This document shows, one piece after another, positions 1-5,681 of a DNA stretch of 6,426 bases (the first letter of the stretch is position 1; every line of letters begins with the position of its first letter). The stretch comes from Chloroflexota bacterium (GTDB lineage: Bacteria; Chloroflexota; Dehalococcoidia; SHYM01): the NCBI GenBank assembly GCA_016199375.1, contig JACQGV010000040.1, positions 1 to 6,426 on the forward strand, written 5' to 3'. A program made the translations under genes and the position numbers. The notes under the pieces were generated by a model that saw nothing but the letters and a program-made list of their open reading frames with translations, did not search any database and had not been told where the DNA came from.

Positions 1-36
1 CGCGGGTGGGGCCCACCCAGGTGGTGGCCCGGTCGG

Positions 37-453
37 CTAGCGGGGAGGCTGAAGGGCAGGTTCCGGGGAGCGGCCTGCCAGGCGCAGAAGGGCGCCCCGT
101 GGGAGGGGCCGGCGGGAGAGGCGCCAGACCAGAAGGCTGAGGGATGGCAGAACAGCGGCCAGGCCGAAGACGACGCTTGCCAGCGGGCCGCTCAGAGCGA
201 AGGCGCTGGCGCCCGCCTCAGAGGACGCGGGGTCGCTGGCGAGCCCCTTCGTCGTGGCGAGAGCGCCGTGGTGGTCGGCCTGCGGATAGGCGGAGCGCAG
301 CAGGTCGTGGCGCGAGAGGTCATCGGGGAGGAGGTGGCCCCCACGCAGCCAGGCGAGGCCGCCCGCCGCTGGCGCCACGGCGAGCGCCATCAGCAGCAGG
401 GCCAACACGGACCCTGCCAACGACAACGGCAATGGGTGACGCCGGAGGCCCAT
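37..453 (-). CDS. Small predicted membrane protein, unknown function
   Basis: I do not recognise this 138-residue protein. Residues about 11-33 form a hydrophobic segment after an N-terminus bearing Arg4, Arg5 and His6, which suits a signal anchor or a signal peptide. A second hydrophobic segment lies at about 88-110 and is followed at once by basic residues (WRLSRR), as expected for a cytoplasmic boundary. The loop between (about 35-87) is polar and holds a short HDLLRSAYPQADHHG stretch with several His and Asp. The topology is therefore probably a two-helix membrane protein with both ends inside. The start is ATG at 453, with a GTG directly before it at 456 as an alternative. There is no strong ribosome binding site, but the start lies 9 nt after the methyltransferase stop, so translational coupling is likely. 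The opposite-strand frames here are Arg-rich shadows. Coding confidence is moderate; function is unassigned. Confidence 0.6.
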   Translation of the reverse strand: MGLRRHPLPLSLAGSVLALLLMALAVAPAAGGLAWLRGGHLLPDDLSRHDLLRSAYPQADHHGALATTKGLASDPASSEAGASAFALSGPLASVVFGLAAVLPSLSLLVWRLSRRPLPRGALLRLAGRSPEPALQPPR

Positions 454-462
454 CACCTGTGA

Positions 463-1239
463 CTACGAGCGCCGCGAGCGGCCGGATGGCTGACCGGCCC
501 TCTTCGGCCTGGTCGCCCTGGGTGTGGACGTTTTGGCGGGGGCCTTCCCGACGCGCGCGGCGGCCTTCTTCGCGGTGGGCCTTTTCGCAGGGCTGGTCTT
601 CGCCGGTGTCTTTTTGGCGGCGACGCGACGCTTGGCTGGCCGCTCGCTCAGCCGGAAGGTCACCAGGTAGTGCTGCTCGTTGAGCAGGGCGTGGTCCAGG
701 AGGCGGAAGCCGATGGGCTCCGCCAGATCGAGGCAGTCCAGGGCCGAGAGCCGCTCCTTCAAAGGCGGGCCCTCGTCCATGGGCTCCTTGTTCCACTCGA
801 CGATGGAGAGCCAGCCGCCCTGCTTGAGGGCCCGGACCGCCGCGCGCAGCAGGGCCGGCCGGTCCCAGGCCTCGTGGAAGGAGAAGGCCAGAAAGGCCCC
901 GTCCAGGCTGCCATCCGGCACCGGCAGGCTGCTCTCCTCGGAGCGGAGCACCTGTACATTGGGCACCTTGGCGCGGCGCACCAGCCGGCGGCAGGCCTGC
1001 ACCATCTCCTGCTGTACGTCCAGGGCGTAGAGCTGCCCCTCGGAAAGGGCGAGGCCGAGGGGGATGGTGAAGTAGCCGGGGCCGCAGCCGATGTCGGCGA
1101 CGGTGTGGTAGCGCTCCAGCGGCAGGAGGTCCACAACAAAACCGGGGTCGAGCCTCTGGGCCCGCTCCGGGCTCAGCAAGCGCTCCTTCCCCTCGGGCGG
1201 GAACTTGTGGGGGCGGGGGGCCCTGGCGGCCTTGACCAT
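463..1239 (-). CDS. Class I SAM-dependent methyltransferase with histone H1-like basic C-terminal tail
   Basis: This 258-residue protein is a Rossmann-fold methyltransferase of the methyltransferase-11/25 (UbiE-like) type. The N-terminus has an HKFPPEGKERLLSPER segment (11-26), a lead-in common in this subfamily. Motif I is VADIGCGPGYFTIP (47-60), the SAM-binding loop. The acidic residue after strand 2 is Asp74 (YALDVQ), and LPVPDGSLDGAFLAFSFHE (105-123) matches motifs II/III. The catalytic domain ends near residue 197 (HYLVTFRLSE). Residues 198-258 are a low-complexity tail of Lys, Ala, Pro, Arg and Thr with repeated AKK, PAK and TPAK units, like bacterial histone H1-like tails. The substrate cannot be told; a small molecule is usual for the family. 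I chose ATG 1239: an AGGAGG-type site ends about 10 nt upstream. The alternative ATG 1248 sits only 1 nt from it, and the reading frame open to 1470 runs through tandem repeats and the divergent promoter. Confidence 0.85.
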   Translation of the reverse strand: MVKAARAPRPHKFPPEGKERLLSPERAQRLDPGFVVDLLPLERYHTVADIGCGPGYFTIPLGLALSEGQLYALDVQQEMVQACRRLVRRAKVPNVQVLRSEESSLPVPDGSLDGAFLAFSFHEAWDRPALLRAAVRALKQGGWLSIVEWNKEPMDEGPPLKERLSALDCLDLAEPIGFRLLDHALLNEQHYLVTFRLSERPAKRRVAAKKTPAKTSPAKRPTAKKAAARVGKAPAKTSTPRATRPKRAGQPSGRSRRS

Positions 1240-1252
1240 GGCTATCATCCCT

Positions 1253-1304
1253 CCTGCGTAGCCGGCCTGCGTGGCCGGCCTGCGTAGCCGGCCTGGGTAG
1301 CCGG
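1253..1304. repeat. Four tandem copies of a 13-bp repeat in the methyltransferase leader
   Basis: Four head-to-tail units of consensus CCTGCGTAGCCGG occupy 1253-1265, 1266-1278, 1279-1291 and 1292-1304. The second differs by one base (A to G) and the fourth by one base (C to G). Each junction creates the palindrome GCCGGC or a close relative. The block lies between the proposed minus-strand promoter and the methyltransferase start, and its first copy supplies part of the AGGAGG-like ribosome binding site read on the minus strand. It would therefore be transcribed into the 5' leader. A 13-nt unit breaks reading frame, which argues against the coding extension upstream of 1239. Confidence 0.9.
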
Positions 1305-1333
1305 ATTGTACCACAGGCAGGGGTGGCAGGCAG
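1305..1333 (-). promoter_or_regulatory. Candidate extended -10 promoter for the methyltransferase
   Basis: Read on the minus strand, TACAAT (1310-1305) is preceded by TGG (1313-1311), giving an extended -10 element TGN-TACAAT. Seventeen bases upstream is CTGCCT (1333-1328), which shares only three positions with TTGACA; a weak -35 is acceptable with an extended -10. The predicted transcript would begin near 1298 and carry the 13-bp repeats in its leader before the start at 1239. This is pattern matching only. Confidence 0.5.
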
Positions 1334-1383
1334 CGCCCGCCGAGCGCCTCACCAGGCCCCTGATGAGCGGGGCGCCGCCGCTC

Positions 1384-1412
1384 TTGACACAAGGTCTCAA
1401 TTGAGATATAGT
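1384..1412 (+). promoter_or_regulatory. Sigma70-type promoter of the metal-uptake operon
   Basis: A perfect -35 hexamer TTGACA (1384-1389) is followed after exactly 17 bp by TATAGT (1407-1412), five of six matches to TATAAT. This is a rare AT-rich island in very GC-rich sequence and stands immediately before the regulator gene. Transcription would start near 1418-1420, leaving a short leader of about 18 nt before the GTG at 1437. It is likely to drive the regulator and all three transporter genes, since no other promoter-like gap exists between them. Confidence 0.8.
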
Positions 1413-1418
1413 CTCGAT
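1394..1418. promoter_or_regulatory. Putative metalloregulator (Fur/Zur-type) operator, overlapping dyads
   Basis: A perfect 12-bp palindrome TCTCAATTGAGA (1395-1406) fills the spacer between the -35 and -10 elements. A second dyad, TTGAGA-N5-TCTCGA (1401-1417), shares the GAGA half and is centred on the -10 hexamer, with one mismatch. The same region can be read as a direct repeat: GTCTCAAT at 1394 and GTCTCGAT at 1411, 17 bp apart. Overlapping dyads on a promoter are typical of Fur-family sites, where two dimers can bind. Repressor bound here would block RNA polymerase. That the downstream Fur-family protein binds this site is inference; the sequence is not a standard Fur or Zur box. Confidence 0.6.
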
Positions 1419-1427
1419 AGTCAGAGT

Positions 1428-1432
1428 GGAGG
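1428..1432 (+). promoter_or_regulatory. Ribosome binding site fixing the regulator start
   Basis: GGAGG lies 4 nt before GTG 1437. An ATG at 1433 abuts the site and is in a different frame, whose reading gives no recognisable protein. The GTG is thus the best start for the Fur-family gene. Confidence 0.65.
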
Positions 1433-1436
1433 ATGT

Positions 1437-1859
1437 GTGCCTCAACTAGCCGCTGCGCGTCTGGCCGCACGGGTGGGGCGGATGACTGCCTCTCGACGGG
1501 CGGTCGCAGCAGCCGTCGCCCGCCAGCGCGGCCATTTCACCGCCGAGGCCCTGGCGGCTGCCCTGCCAAATGTGGGCAGGGCGACGGTTTACCGGACGCT
1601 GAAGATACTCACCGAAGCGGGCGTGCTCTGTCGGGTCCTGATGGACGATGGCAGCCTGCACTACCGGCTCAGCGGGCCCGGGCACCATCATCATCTGGTA
1701 TGCGTGGGCTGCGGCGCCATCCAGGACTTCGCAGACTCGGTGGTTGAGAGGGTGGTCAGCCAGCTAGCTCGGGCGGGCAGCTTCACAGTCGAGGGCCATT
1801 GGCTGGAGGTCTACGGCCGCTGTGCCGGCTGCAGCACGGCCCCTTCCGCCGCGAGGTGA
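1437..1859 (+). CDS. Fur-family metal-responsive transcriptional repressor (Zur-like)
   Basis: This 140-residue protein matches the length and architecture of Fur-family repressors. The N-terminal winged helix spans about 1-78, with RGHFTAEAL (31-39), the recognition helix VGRATVYRTLKIL (46-58) and the wing SLHYRL (74-79). The C-terminal dimerisation and metal domain begins with HHHHLVC (83-89). CVGC (89-92) and CAGC (129-132) are the two CxxC pairs that usually hold structural zinc, and His83-86 with His121 (GHWLEVYGRC) are expected regulatory-site ligands. It lies first in the operon with a metal ABC transporter, so it most likely represses that operon and itself in the metal-bound state. 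Zinc is the favoured effector because of the His third ligand of the neighbouring binding protein, but manganese or iron cannot be excluded. ATG 1482 is a possible later start; the GTG is preferred because residues 1-15 supply the usual first helix. Confidence 0.92.
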   Translation: MPQLAAARLAARVGRMTASRRAVAAAVARQRGHFTAEALAAALPNVGRATVYRTLKILTEAGVLCRVLMDDGSLHYRLSGPGHHHHLVCVGCGAIQDFADSVVERVVSQLARAGSFTVEGHWLEVYGRCAGCSTAPSAAR

Positions 1860-2820
1860 CCATTTCAGGGGTGATAGCATCGCTCGCAGCACCCTGGGGC
1901 TGACGCTGGCAGCGGGCCTGGCGCTGGCGGGCTGCGCCGCGCCGCCCGCAGGGCCCTCCCAGCTTCAGGTGGTTGCCTCGACCGCCGTGATCGCCGACCT
2001 GGCCCGCAACGTGGGCGGGGACCGGGCGCGGGTGCGGGCGCTGCTGCCTGCCGGCGCCGAAGTCCATACCTTCCAGCCCTCCCCACGCCACGGCGAAATG
2101 ATAGCGGGGGCGCGGGTCATCCTCTCCAACGGGCTGGGCCTGGAGGCTTTCCTCCAGGGGCTGCTGAAGGGCGCTGCCAGCCCTGGCGCCCTGCAGGTTG
2201 TTCTCAGTGAGGGGATCAGCGCTCGGCCCTTTGTCGGCGCCAAGGCCGTGATCGGGACGGACAGCGCGGCCGCCACCCCCGAGCACGCTGGCGAGGGCAA
2301 CGAGGGAGGCTCCGACCCCCACCTCTGGCTCAGCGTTCCCAACGCCATGGCCTACGTGGCCCGCATCCGCGAAGCCTTCATCCAGGCCGACCCCGCGGGC
2401 GCCGACCTTTATCGCCGCAACGCGGCCAGCTACCTGGACAGGCTGGCGGCGCTGGACCAGGAGATCGTGGAGGCCGTGGCTGCGGTCCCGCCCCCGCGGC
2501 GCAAGCTGGTCACGTTCCACGATGCCTACGGGTATCTGGCGGAGCGCTACGGCCTGGAGGTGGTAGGATTCGTCTTGAAGAGCCAGGGTGGCGAGCCCAG
2601 CGCCGCCCAGGTGGCCCAACTCGTGCGGGCGATCCGGGCGCAAGGGGTGCCAGCGGTGTTCACAGAGCCCCAGTTCAACCCCCGCATCCTGGAGCTGGCG
2701 GCGCGGGAGGCCGGGGTGCGCGTGCTACAGCTGTACAGCGACACCCTGGACGAACAGTCGTCCAGCTACGTGGCTATGATGCAGGCCAACGCCCGTGCCT
2801 TGGTGGAGGGGCTGCGCTGA
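1822..2820 (+). CDS. Metal ABC transporter substrate-binding lipoprotein (ZnuA/TroA family, cluster A-I)
   Basis: This is the extracytoplasmic metal-capture protein of a zinc/manganese ABC transporter. Numbering from GTG 1822 (332 residues), LALAGC with Cys38 is a classic lipobox after a hydrophobic stretch (24-37), so the mature protein is lipid-anchored. Expected ligands are His82 (EVHTFQPSP), His167 (DPHLWLS), His233 (TFHDAYGYLAERYGL) and Asp307 (YSDTLDE), the H-H-H-D set known from TroA. Manganese/iron types such as PsaA usually have Glu at the third place, so zinc is somewhat favoured. The loop before DPH (147-164) is short and Glu/Gly-rich with one His (155), not the poly-His loop of many ZnuA proteins. 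The start is uncertain. GTG 1822 overlaps the regulator gene and gives an unusually long signal region; a normal signal peptide would begin at the ATC codon at 1879, and no ATG, GTG or TTG lies in frame between them. Confidence 0.9.
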   Translation: MPAAARPLPPRGDHFRGDSIARSTLGLTLAAGLALAGCAAPPAGPSQLQVVASTAVIADLARNVGGDRARVRALLPAGAEVHTFQPSPRHGEMIAGARVILSNGLGLEAFLQGLLKGAASPGALQVVLSEGISARPFVGAKAVIGTDSAAATPEHAGEGNEGGSDPHLWLSVPNAMAYVARIREAFIQADPAGADLYRRNAASYLDRLAALDQEIVEAVAAVPPPRRKLVTFHDAYGYLAERYGLEVVGFVLKSQGGEPSAAQVAQLVRAIRAQGVPAVFTEPQFNPRILELAAREAGVRVLQLYSDTLDEQSSSYVAMMQANARALVEGLR

Positions 2821-2821
2821 C

Positions 2822-3622
2822 ATGGCACATGAGATAGTACCGGGAGCAGAGCCCCGGGCTGGTGTCAAGGCCCTAGCCGTGGAGGGCCTGGCGGCCGGCT
2901 ATGACTCCCACCCGGCCCTTGAGGATGTGACTTTCGCCGTCGAGCCCGGCACCATCGTGGGCGTGGTGGGTCCCAATGGGGCCGGCAAGTCCACCCTCTT
3001 CCGGGCGATCCTGGGGCTGGTGCGGCCCTGGCGGGGCAGCGTGCAGGTCTACGGCCATCGTGGCCACACGGCCTGCCGGCTGATCGGCTACATGCCCCAG
3101 ATGGAGGAGGTGGACTGGCACTTCCCGGTCACGGCCGAGGACGTGGTCATGATGGGGCGCTACACCCGCCTGGGGCCGGTGCGCCGGCCGGGGCCGGCGG
3201 ACCGGCAGGCGGTGCAGTCGGCCCTGGAACAGGTCGGCGGCTGGGATCTGCGCCAGCGCCAGATCGGCGAGCTCTCGGGCGGCCAGCAGCGGCGCGTCCT
3301 CATCGCCCGCGCCCTCGCCCAGGAGCCCCAGGTGCTCCTCCTGGACGAGCCCGTGGCGGGGCTGGACGCGACCGCCCAGCACCAGCTCCTGGGGCTCCTG
3401 GACCGGCTGCGGCGGGACGGCAGGACAGTTGTCCTGAGCACCCACGACCTCTCCTGCGTCGCCAGCAGCTGTGACCTGGCCCTCTGCCTGAACCGCACCG
3501 TCATAGCCTACGGCCCACCCCGAGAGGTGCTGCGGGATGACGTCCTCAACGCCACTTTCCAGAGCCACCTGCTCGTCTTCGATGCCCAGGGCCGCATCTA
3601 CGTGACCCACCGGAGCCGGTAG
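2822..3622 (+). CDS. Metal ABC transporter ATP-binding protein (Mn/Zn type)
   Basis: This 266-residue cytoplasmic ATPase powers the metal importer. All nucleotide-binding motifs are intact: Walker A GPNGAGKST (50-58), Q-loop glutamine Gln93 in YMPQMEEVDWHFPVT, signature LSGGQ (151-155), Walker B VLLLDEP (171-177), D-loop AGLD (179-182) and switch histidine His198 (STHD). The stretch VDWHFPVTAEDVVMMGRY (97-114) after the Q-loop is the hallmark of the MntB/TroB/SitB-type Mn/Zn/Fe ATPases and contacts the partner permease. Residues 1-18 are a variable extension before the first strand. ATG 2822 starts 1 nt after the lipoprotein stop, with GGAGGGG (2805-2811) about 10 nt upstream. The 3' end overlaps the permease start by one base, so the transporter genes are translationally coupled. 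Confidence 0.95.
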   Translation: MAHEIVPGAEPRAGVKALAVEGLAAGYDSHPALEDVTFAVEPGTIVGVVGPNGAGKSTLFRAILGLVRPWRGSVQVYGHRGHTACRLIGYMPQMEEVDWHFPVTAEDVVMMGRYTRLGPVRRPGPADRQAVQSALEQVGGWDLRQRQIGELSGGQQRRVLIARALAQEPQVLLLDEPVAGLDATAQHQLLGLLDRLRRDGRTVVLSTHDLSCVASSCDLALCLNRTVIAYGPPREVLRDDVLNATFQSHLLVFDAQGRIYVTHRSR

Positions 3623-4509
3623 TGTTCGACTTCTTCCTGGAGCCTCTCAGCTTCGCCTTCATGCAGCGGGCGCTGGTGGCCGTGGTGCTGGTCAGCCTGG
3701 TGGGCGCCGTGGTGGGCACCTTTGTGATCCACAAGGGGCTCGCCTTCATCGGCGACGCCGTCGCCCACTCCTCCCTGGCCGGGGTCGCGACGGCCTTTGT
3801 CCTGGGCGGTAACGTGTTCCTGGGCGCCCTGGCCTGGGCAGTGCCGGCGGCGGTGCTCATGGGCTACGTCAGCCGCCGGGGCCGGCTCAACCTGGACGCC
3901 GCCATCGGCATCGTCTTTGCGGGAGGCTTTGCCCTGGGCATCCTCATCATCAGCCGCGTGCCCAACTACACTGTGGACCTGTTCAGCTTCGTGTTCGGCA
4001 ATGTCCTGGGGGTAAGTCCGGGCGACCTGGCCATCGTGGCCGTGGTTGCCCTGGGAATCCTCCTGCTGGTGGGCCTGTTCTTCAAGGAGCTCCTCTTCTC
4101 GGCCTACGACCCGACCATGGCCGCCGCCTCGGGCATACCGGTGGGCCTAGTCCAGTACGCCCTGCTAACGATGGTGGCCCTGACGGTGGTGGTGTCCCTC
4201 AAGACCGTGGGGGTCGTGCTGGTGGTGGCCCTACTGATCACGCCGCCGGCTACCGCGGCGCTCCTGGCCCGGCGGTTCCCTCGGATCATGGCACTGGCGG
4301 CCGTCTTCGGCCTGGCCTCGGCGGTGCTGGGGCTGTACCTCTCGTACTATGCCAACCTGGCCTCGGGGGCGGCCATCGTCCTGATAGCCACGGGCTTCTT
4401 CCTGCTGGCCTTCCTCTTTGCCCCCGGACGCGGGCTCCTCGTCGCGCGGCGCCGGCCGCCCGCAGCATCACCCCCAGGCGCGGCGCCTACTCCTGGTGCA
4501 GGTTCCTGA
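3622..4509 (+). CDS. Metal ABC transporter permease (ABC-3 family)
   Basis: This 295-residue integral membrane protein forms the homodimeric channel of the Zn/Mn importer. Hydrophobic segments lie at about 16-36, 39-61, 65-84, 92-111, 135-155, 175-195, 196-217, 222-243 and 248-267, eight to nine helices as usual for the family. Family motifs include HKGLAFIGDAVAHSSLAGVA (37-56), GRLNLDAAIGIVFAGGFALG (87-106), KELLFSAYDPTMAAASGIP (155-173), which should include the ATPase-coupling helix, and SLKTVGVVLVVALLITPPA (192-210). The C-terminus (268-295) is an Arg/Pro/Ala/Gly-rich cytoplasmic tail without conserved features. The GTG start shares its first base with the last base of the ATPase stop (TAGTG), with GGAG at 3612-3615 as ribosome binding site. 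Its final 23 bp overlap the convergent gene on the minus strand, and no rho-independent terminator is visible. Confidence 0.95.
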   Translation: MFDFFLEPLSFAFMQRALVAVVLVSLVGAVVGTFVIHKGLAFIGDAVAHSSLAGVATAFVLGGNVFLGALAWAVPAAVLMGYVSRRGRLNLDAAIGIVFAGGFALGILIISRVPNYTVDLFSFVFGNVLGVSPGDLAIVAVVALGILLLVGLFFKELLFSAYDPTMAAASGIPVGLVQYALLTMVALTVVVSLKTVGVVLVVALLITPPATAALLARRFPRIMALAAVFGLASAVLGLYLSYYANLASGAAIVLIATGFFLLAFLFAPGRGLLVARRRPPAASPPGAAPTPGAGS

Positions 4510-5203
4510 GCGCAACGTCCCAGGCGCCGGCCTCCTGCTCCCAGACCGCCGCGACGGCGCAGACAATGAGCTCCGGATCGAACAGGCCATAGACGGCCTC
4601 CGCCAGCCCCGGCGCGCCCCCCTCCCCTAGCCGCACCTCAACCAGCTCAGCCTCCATATCAGCGCCAATAGGTGCGGTGGACCCCGCGGCGCCGGAGGCG
4701 GTGGGCAAGCATTCAAAGCGGCCCGGCGCCAGGGAGATGAGGGCGCTGGAGGCGGTGTCCGGCTCGGTTGTGGCCCCCATCCAGGCGCGGGGGCCGGCGG
4801 GAACCAGCACGGCAGCAGTCCGGGGCGTCCGGTAGGGAGGCGGCTCGGGGCCCCAGCGGGCCAGGGCCGACCGCAGCGCGTCCTGGGGATGGGCGCCTGC
4901 GCTCAGGGCCGCGCCCAGCTCGGCCAGGCGAGGGGTGCTGCCGGCGACACCAAGGCCCGGCTTCGACAGCAGAAGGAGCGCCGCCGTCGCCGGGTCGCTC
5001 CGCCGCCCTGGCGGCCTAAGGGGGCCGATCTCCACCGTCAGCTGCCCCGCGGCCGGACGCTGGATGGTGGCCCGGCGCTGGCGGCTGGGCTTCCCCCGCC
5101 CCGTGAACGCATACCAGAGGGCGGGCTGCCCGCTGGCGGTCAGCCCCACGGCGGTGACGCGCCCGAAATACCCCCGGGCGAAAGGCGCAGTAGAAGAGAG
5201 CAT
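4487..5203 (-). CDS. IMP cyclohydrolase-like protein (PurO-type fold)
   Basis: This 238-residue protein resembles the PurO-type IMP cyclohydrolase family, in which the enzyme closes FAICAR to IMP, the last step of purine synthesis. The N-terminus GYFGRVTAVGLTASGQPALW (11-30) followed by YAFTGRGKPSRQRR (31-44) matches the family lead-in, in which a Gly-Arg strand is followed by a GRS-x-SR-NR-like motif. The central PPPYRTPRTAAVL (121-133) matches the family's Y-x-TPR-I motif, and the 200-240 residue length fits. The assignment comes from remembered motifs; catalytic residues were not verified, and the Ser of the GRS motif is replaced by Gly (GRG). It could be a divergent paralogue with another role. 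ATG 5203 is preferred (GAGG about 9 nt upstream); TTG 5254 would add 17 Arg/Ala-rich residues. It ends the minus-strand gene set and runs into the permease gene. Confidence 0.62.
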   Translation of the reverse strand: MLSSTAPFARGYFGRVTAVGLTASGQPALWYAFTGRGKPSRQRRATIQRPAAGQLTVEIGPLRPPGRRSDPATAALLLLSKPGLGVAGSTPRLAELGAALSAGAHPQDALRSALARWGPEPPPYRTPRTAAVLVPAGPRAWMGATTEPDTASSALISLAPGRFECLPTASGAAGSTAPIGADMEAELVEVRLGEGGAPGLAEAVYGLFDPELIVCAVAAVWEQEAGAWDVALRNLHQE

Positions 5204-5281
5204 GACCCTGGCCTCGGCTGCCCTCCCTTGGCGTCGCAGTGCGTGCTGGTGCAACGCTGCGCCCGGTCTGTCGAGGCGCAG

Positions 5282-5674
5282 CTACCAGGGCTGACGGCTC
5301 CCGTAGCCCGTGTCCACCTCGTGCCAGTGGTCTACGGCAGCCTCGCCCAGGCGCCAGCAGAGCAGCACCGCCTTGCCTTCCCGCACAGCAGGGAAGTCCA
5401 CCAGCCCCAGCGCGATGTCCTTGAGCTGGCAGCCAAGGGCGCCTATCCGGGCGATGCCCTCGTTCAGCTTGTCTGCGAGCCGCTCCAACGCCGCCCGTTG
5501 CGCCTGTAGCTCCCGGGCCTGGCTGTGGCCGTTGCTCTTGGACCGCTGCTGGGCCTCCTTCAGCTCTTCCTCCTTGGCGTCCAGGTCACTCTTGTCCTTT
5601 TGCATCTCCAGGAGGATGGAGGAGAGCTGGGGGATGAGGGCGGCGGCTTCCTCGGGGGTGAAATATCTGGGCAT
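5282..5674 (-). CDS. DUF2203 family protein
   Basis: This 130-residue protein is a recognisable DUF2203 member whose function is not established. It opens with the family signature RYFTPEEAAALIPQL (3-17), followed by a long charged helix likely to form a coiled coil (about 18-75, rich in Lys, Glu, Gln and Asp). The conserved second half has GCQLKDIALGLVDFPA (81-96), VLLCWRLGE (103-111) and VDHWHEVDTGYGSRQPW (114-130), the strong family C-terminus. It is full length, soluble and without a signal peptide. ATG 5674 lies 7 nt after the stop of the upstream partial gene with only a weak GGCGG ahead of it, so translational coupling is likely. The next gene's preferred start is 78 nt downstream. Confidence 0.9.
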   Translation of the reverse strand: MPRYFTPEEAAALIPQLSSILLEMQKDKSDLDAKEEELKEAQQRSKSNGHSQARELQAQRAALERLADKLNEGIARIGALGCQLKDIALGLVDFPAVREGKAVLLCWRLGEAAVDHWHEVDTGYGSRQPW

Positions 5675-5681
5675 GGGAGCG

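Noticed and set aside
4..18. Inverted repeat GGGTGG-GGC-CCACCC just past the stop of the first minus-strand gene, as a terminator
   Set aside because: Stem of 6 bp with a 3-nt loop, but no T-tract follows on the minus strand within the window; in GC-rich DNA such a match is weak evidence.
144..683. Plus-strand open frame of 179 codons opposite the methyltransferase tail and membrane protein gene
   Set aside because: Arg-rich, low-complexity translation typical of an antisense shadow in GC-rich DNA; no domain and no ribosome binding site.
1323..1436. N-terminal extension of the Fur-family gene from ATG 1323
   Set aside because: It spans the promoter and operator; the added residues are not part of the Fur fold.
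1240..1470. N-terminal extension of the methyltransferase up to a start at 1470
   Set aside because: It would run through the 13-bp repeats, the divergent promoter and the regulator start, and the extra residues match nothing known; a good ribosome binding site sits before 1239.
1683..1694. HHHH run in the Fur-family protein as a cloning tag or artefact
   Set aside because: His-rich stretches followed by LVC-x2-C are normal in the Fur-family metal domain.
4476..4488. Near-palindrome AGGCGC-G-GCGCCT as a bidirectional terminator between convergent genes
   Set aside because: Only one central base, so no hairpin loop without losing pairs, and no T-tract on either side; it lies inside both coding regions.
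4889..5509. Plus-strand open frame of 206 codons
   Set aside because: Antisense to the cyclohydrolase-like and DUF2203 genes; composition of Pro, Arg, Gly and Ala without recognisable motifs.
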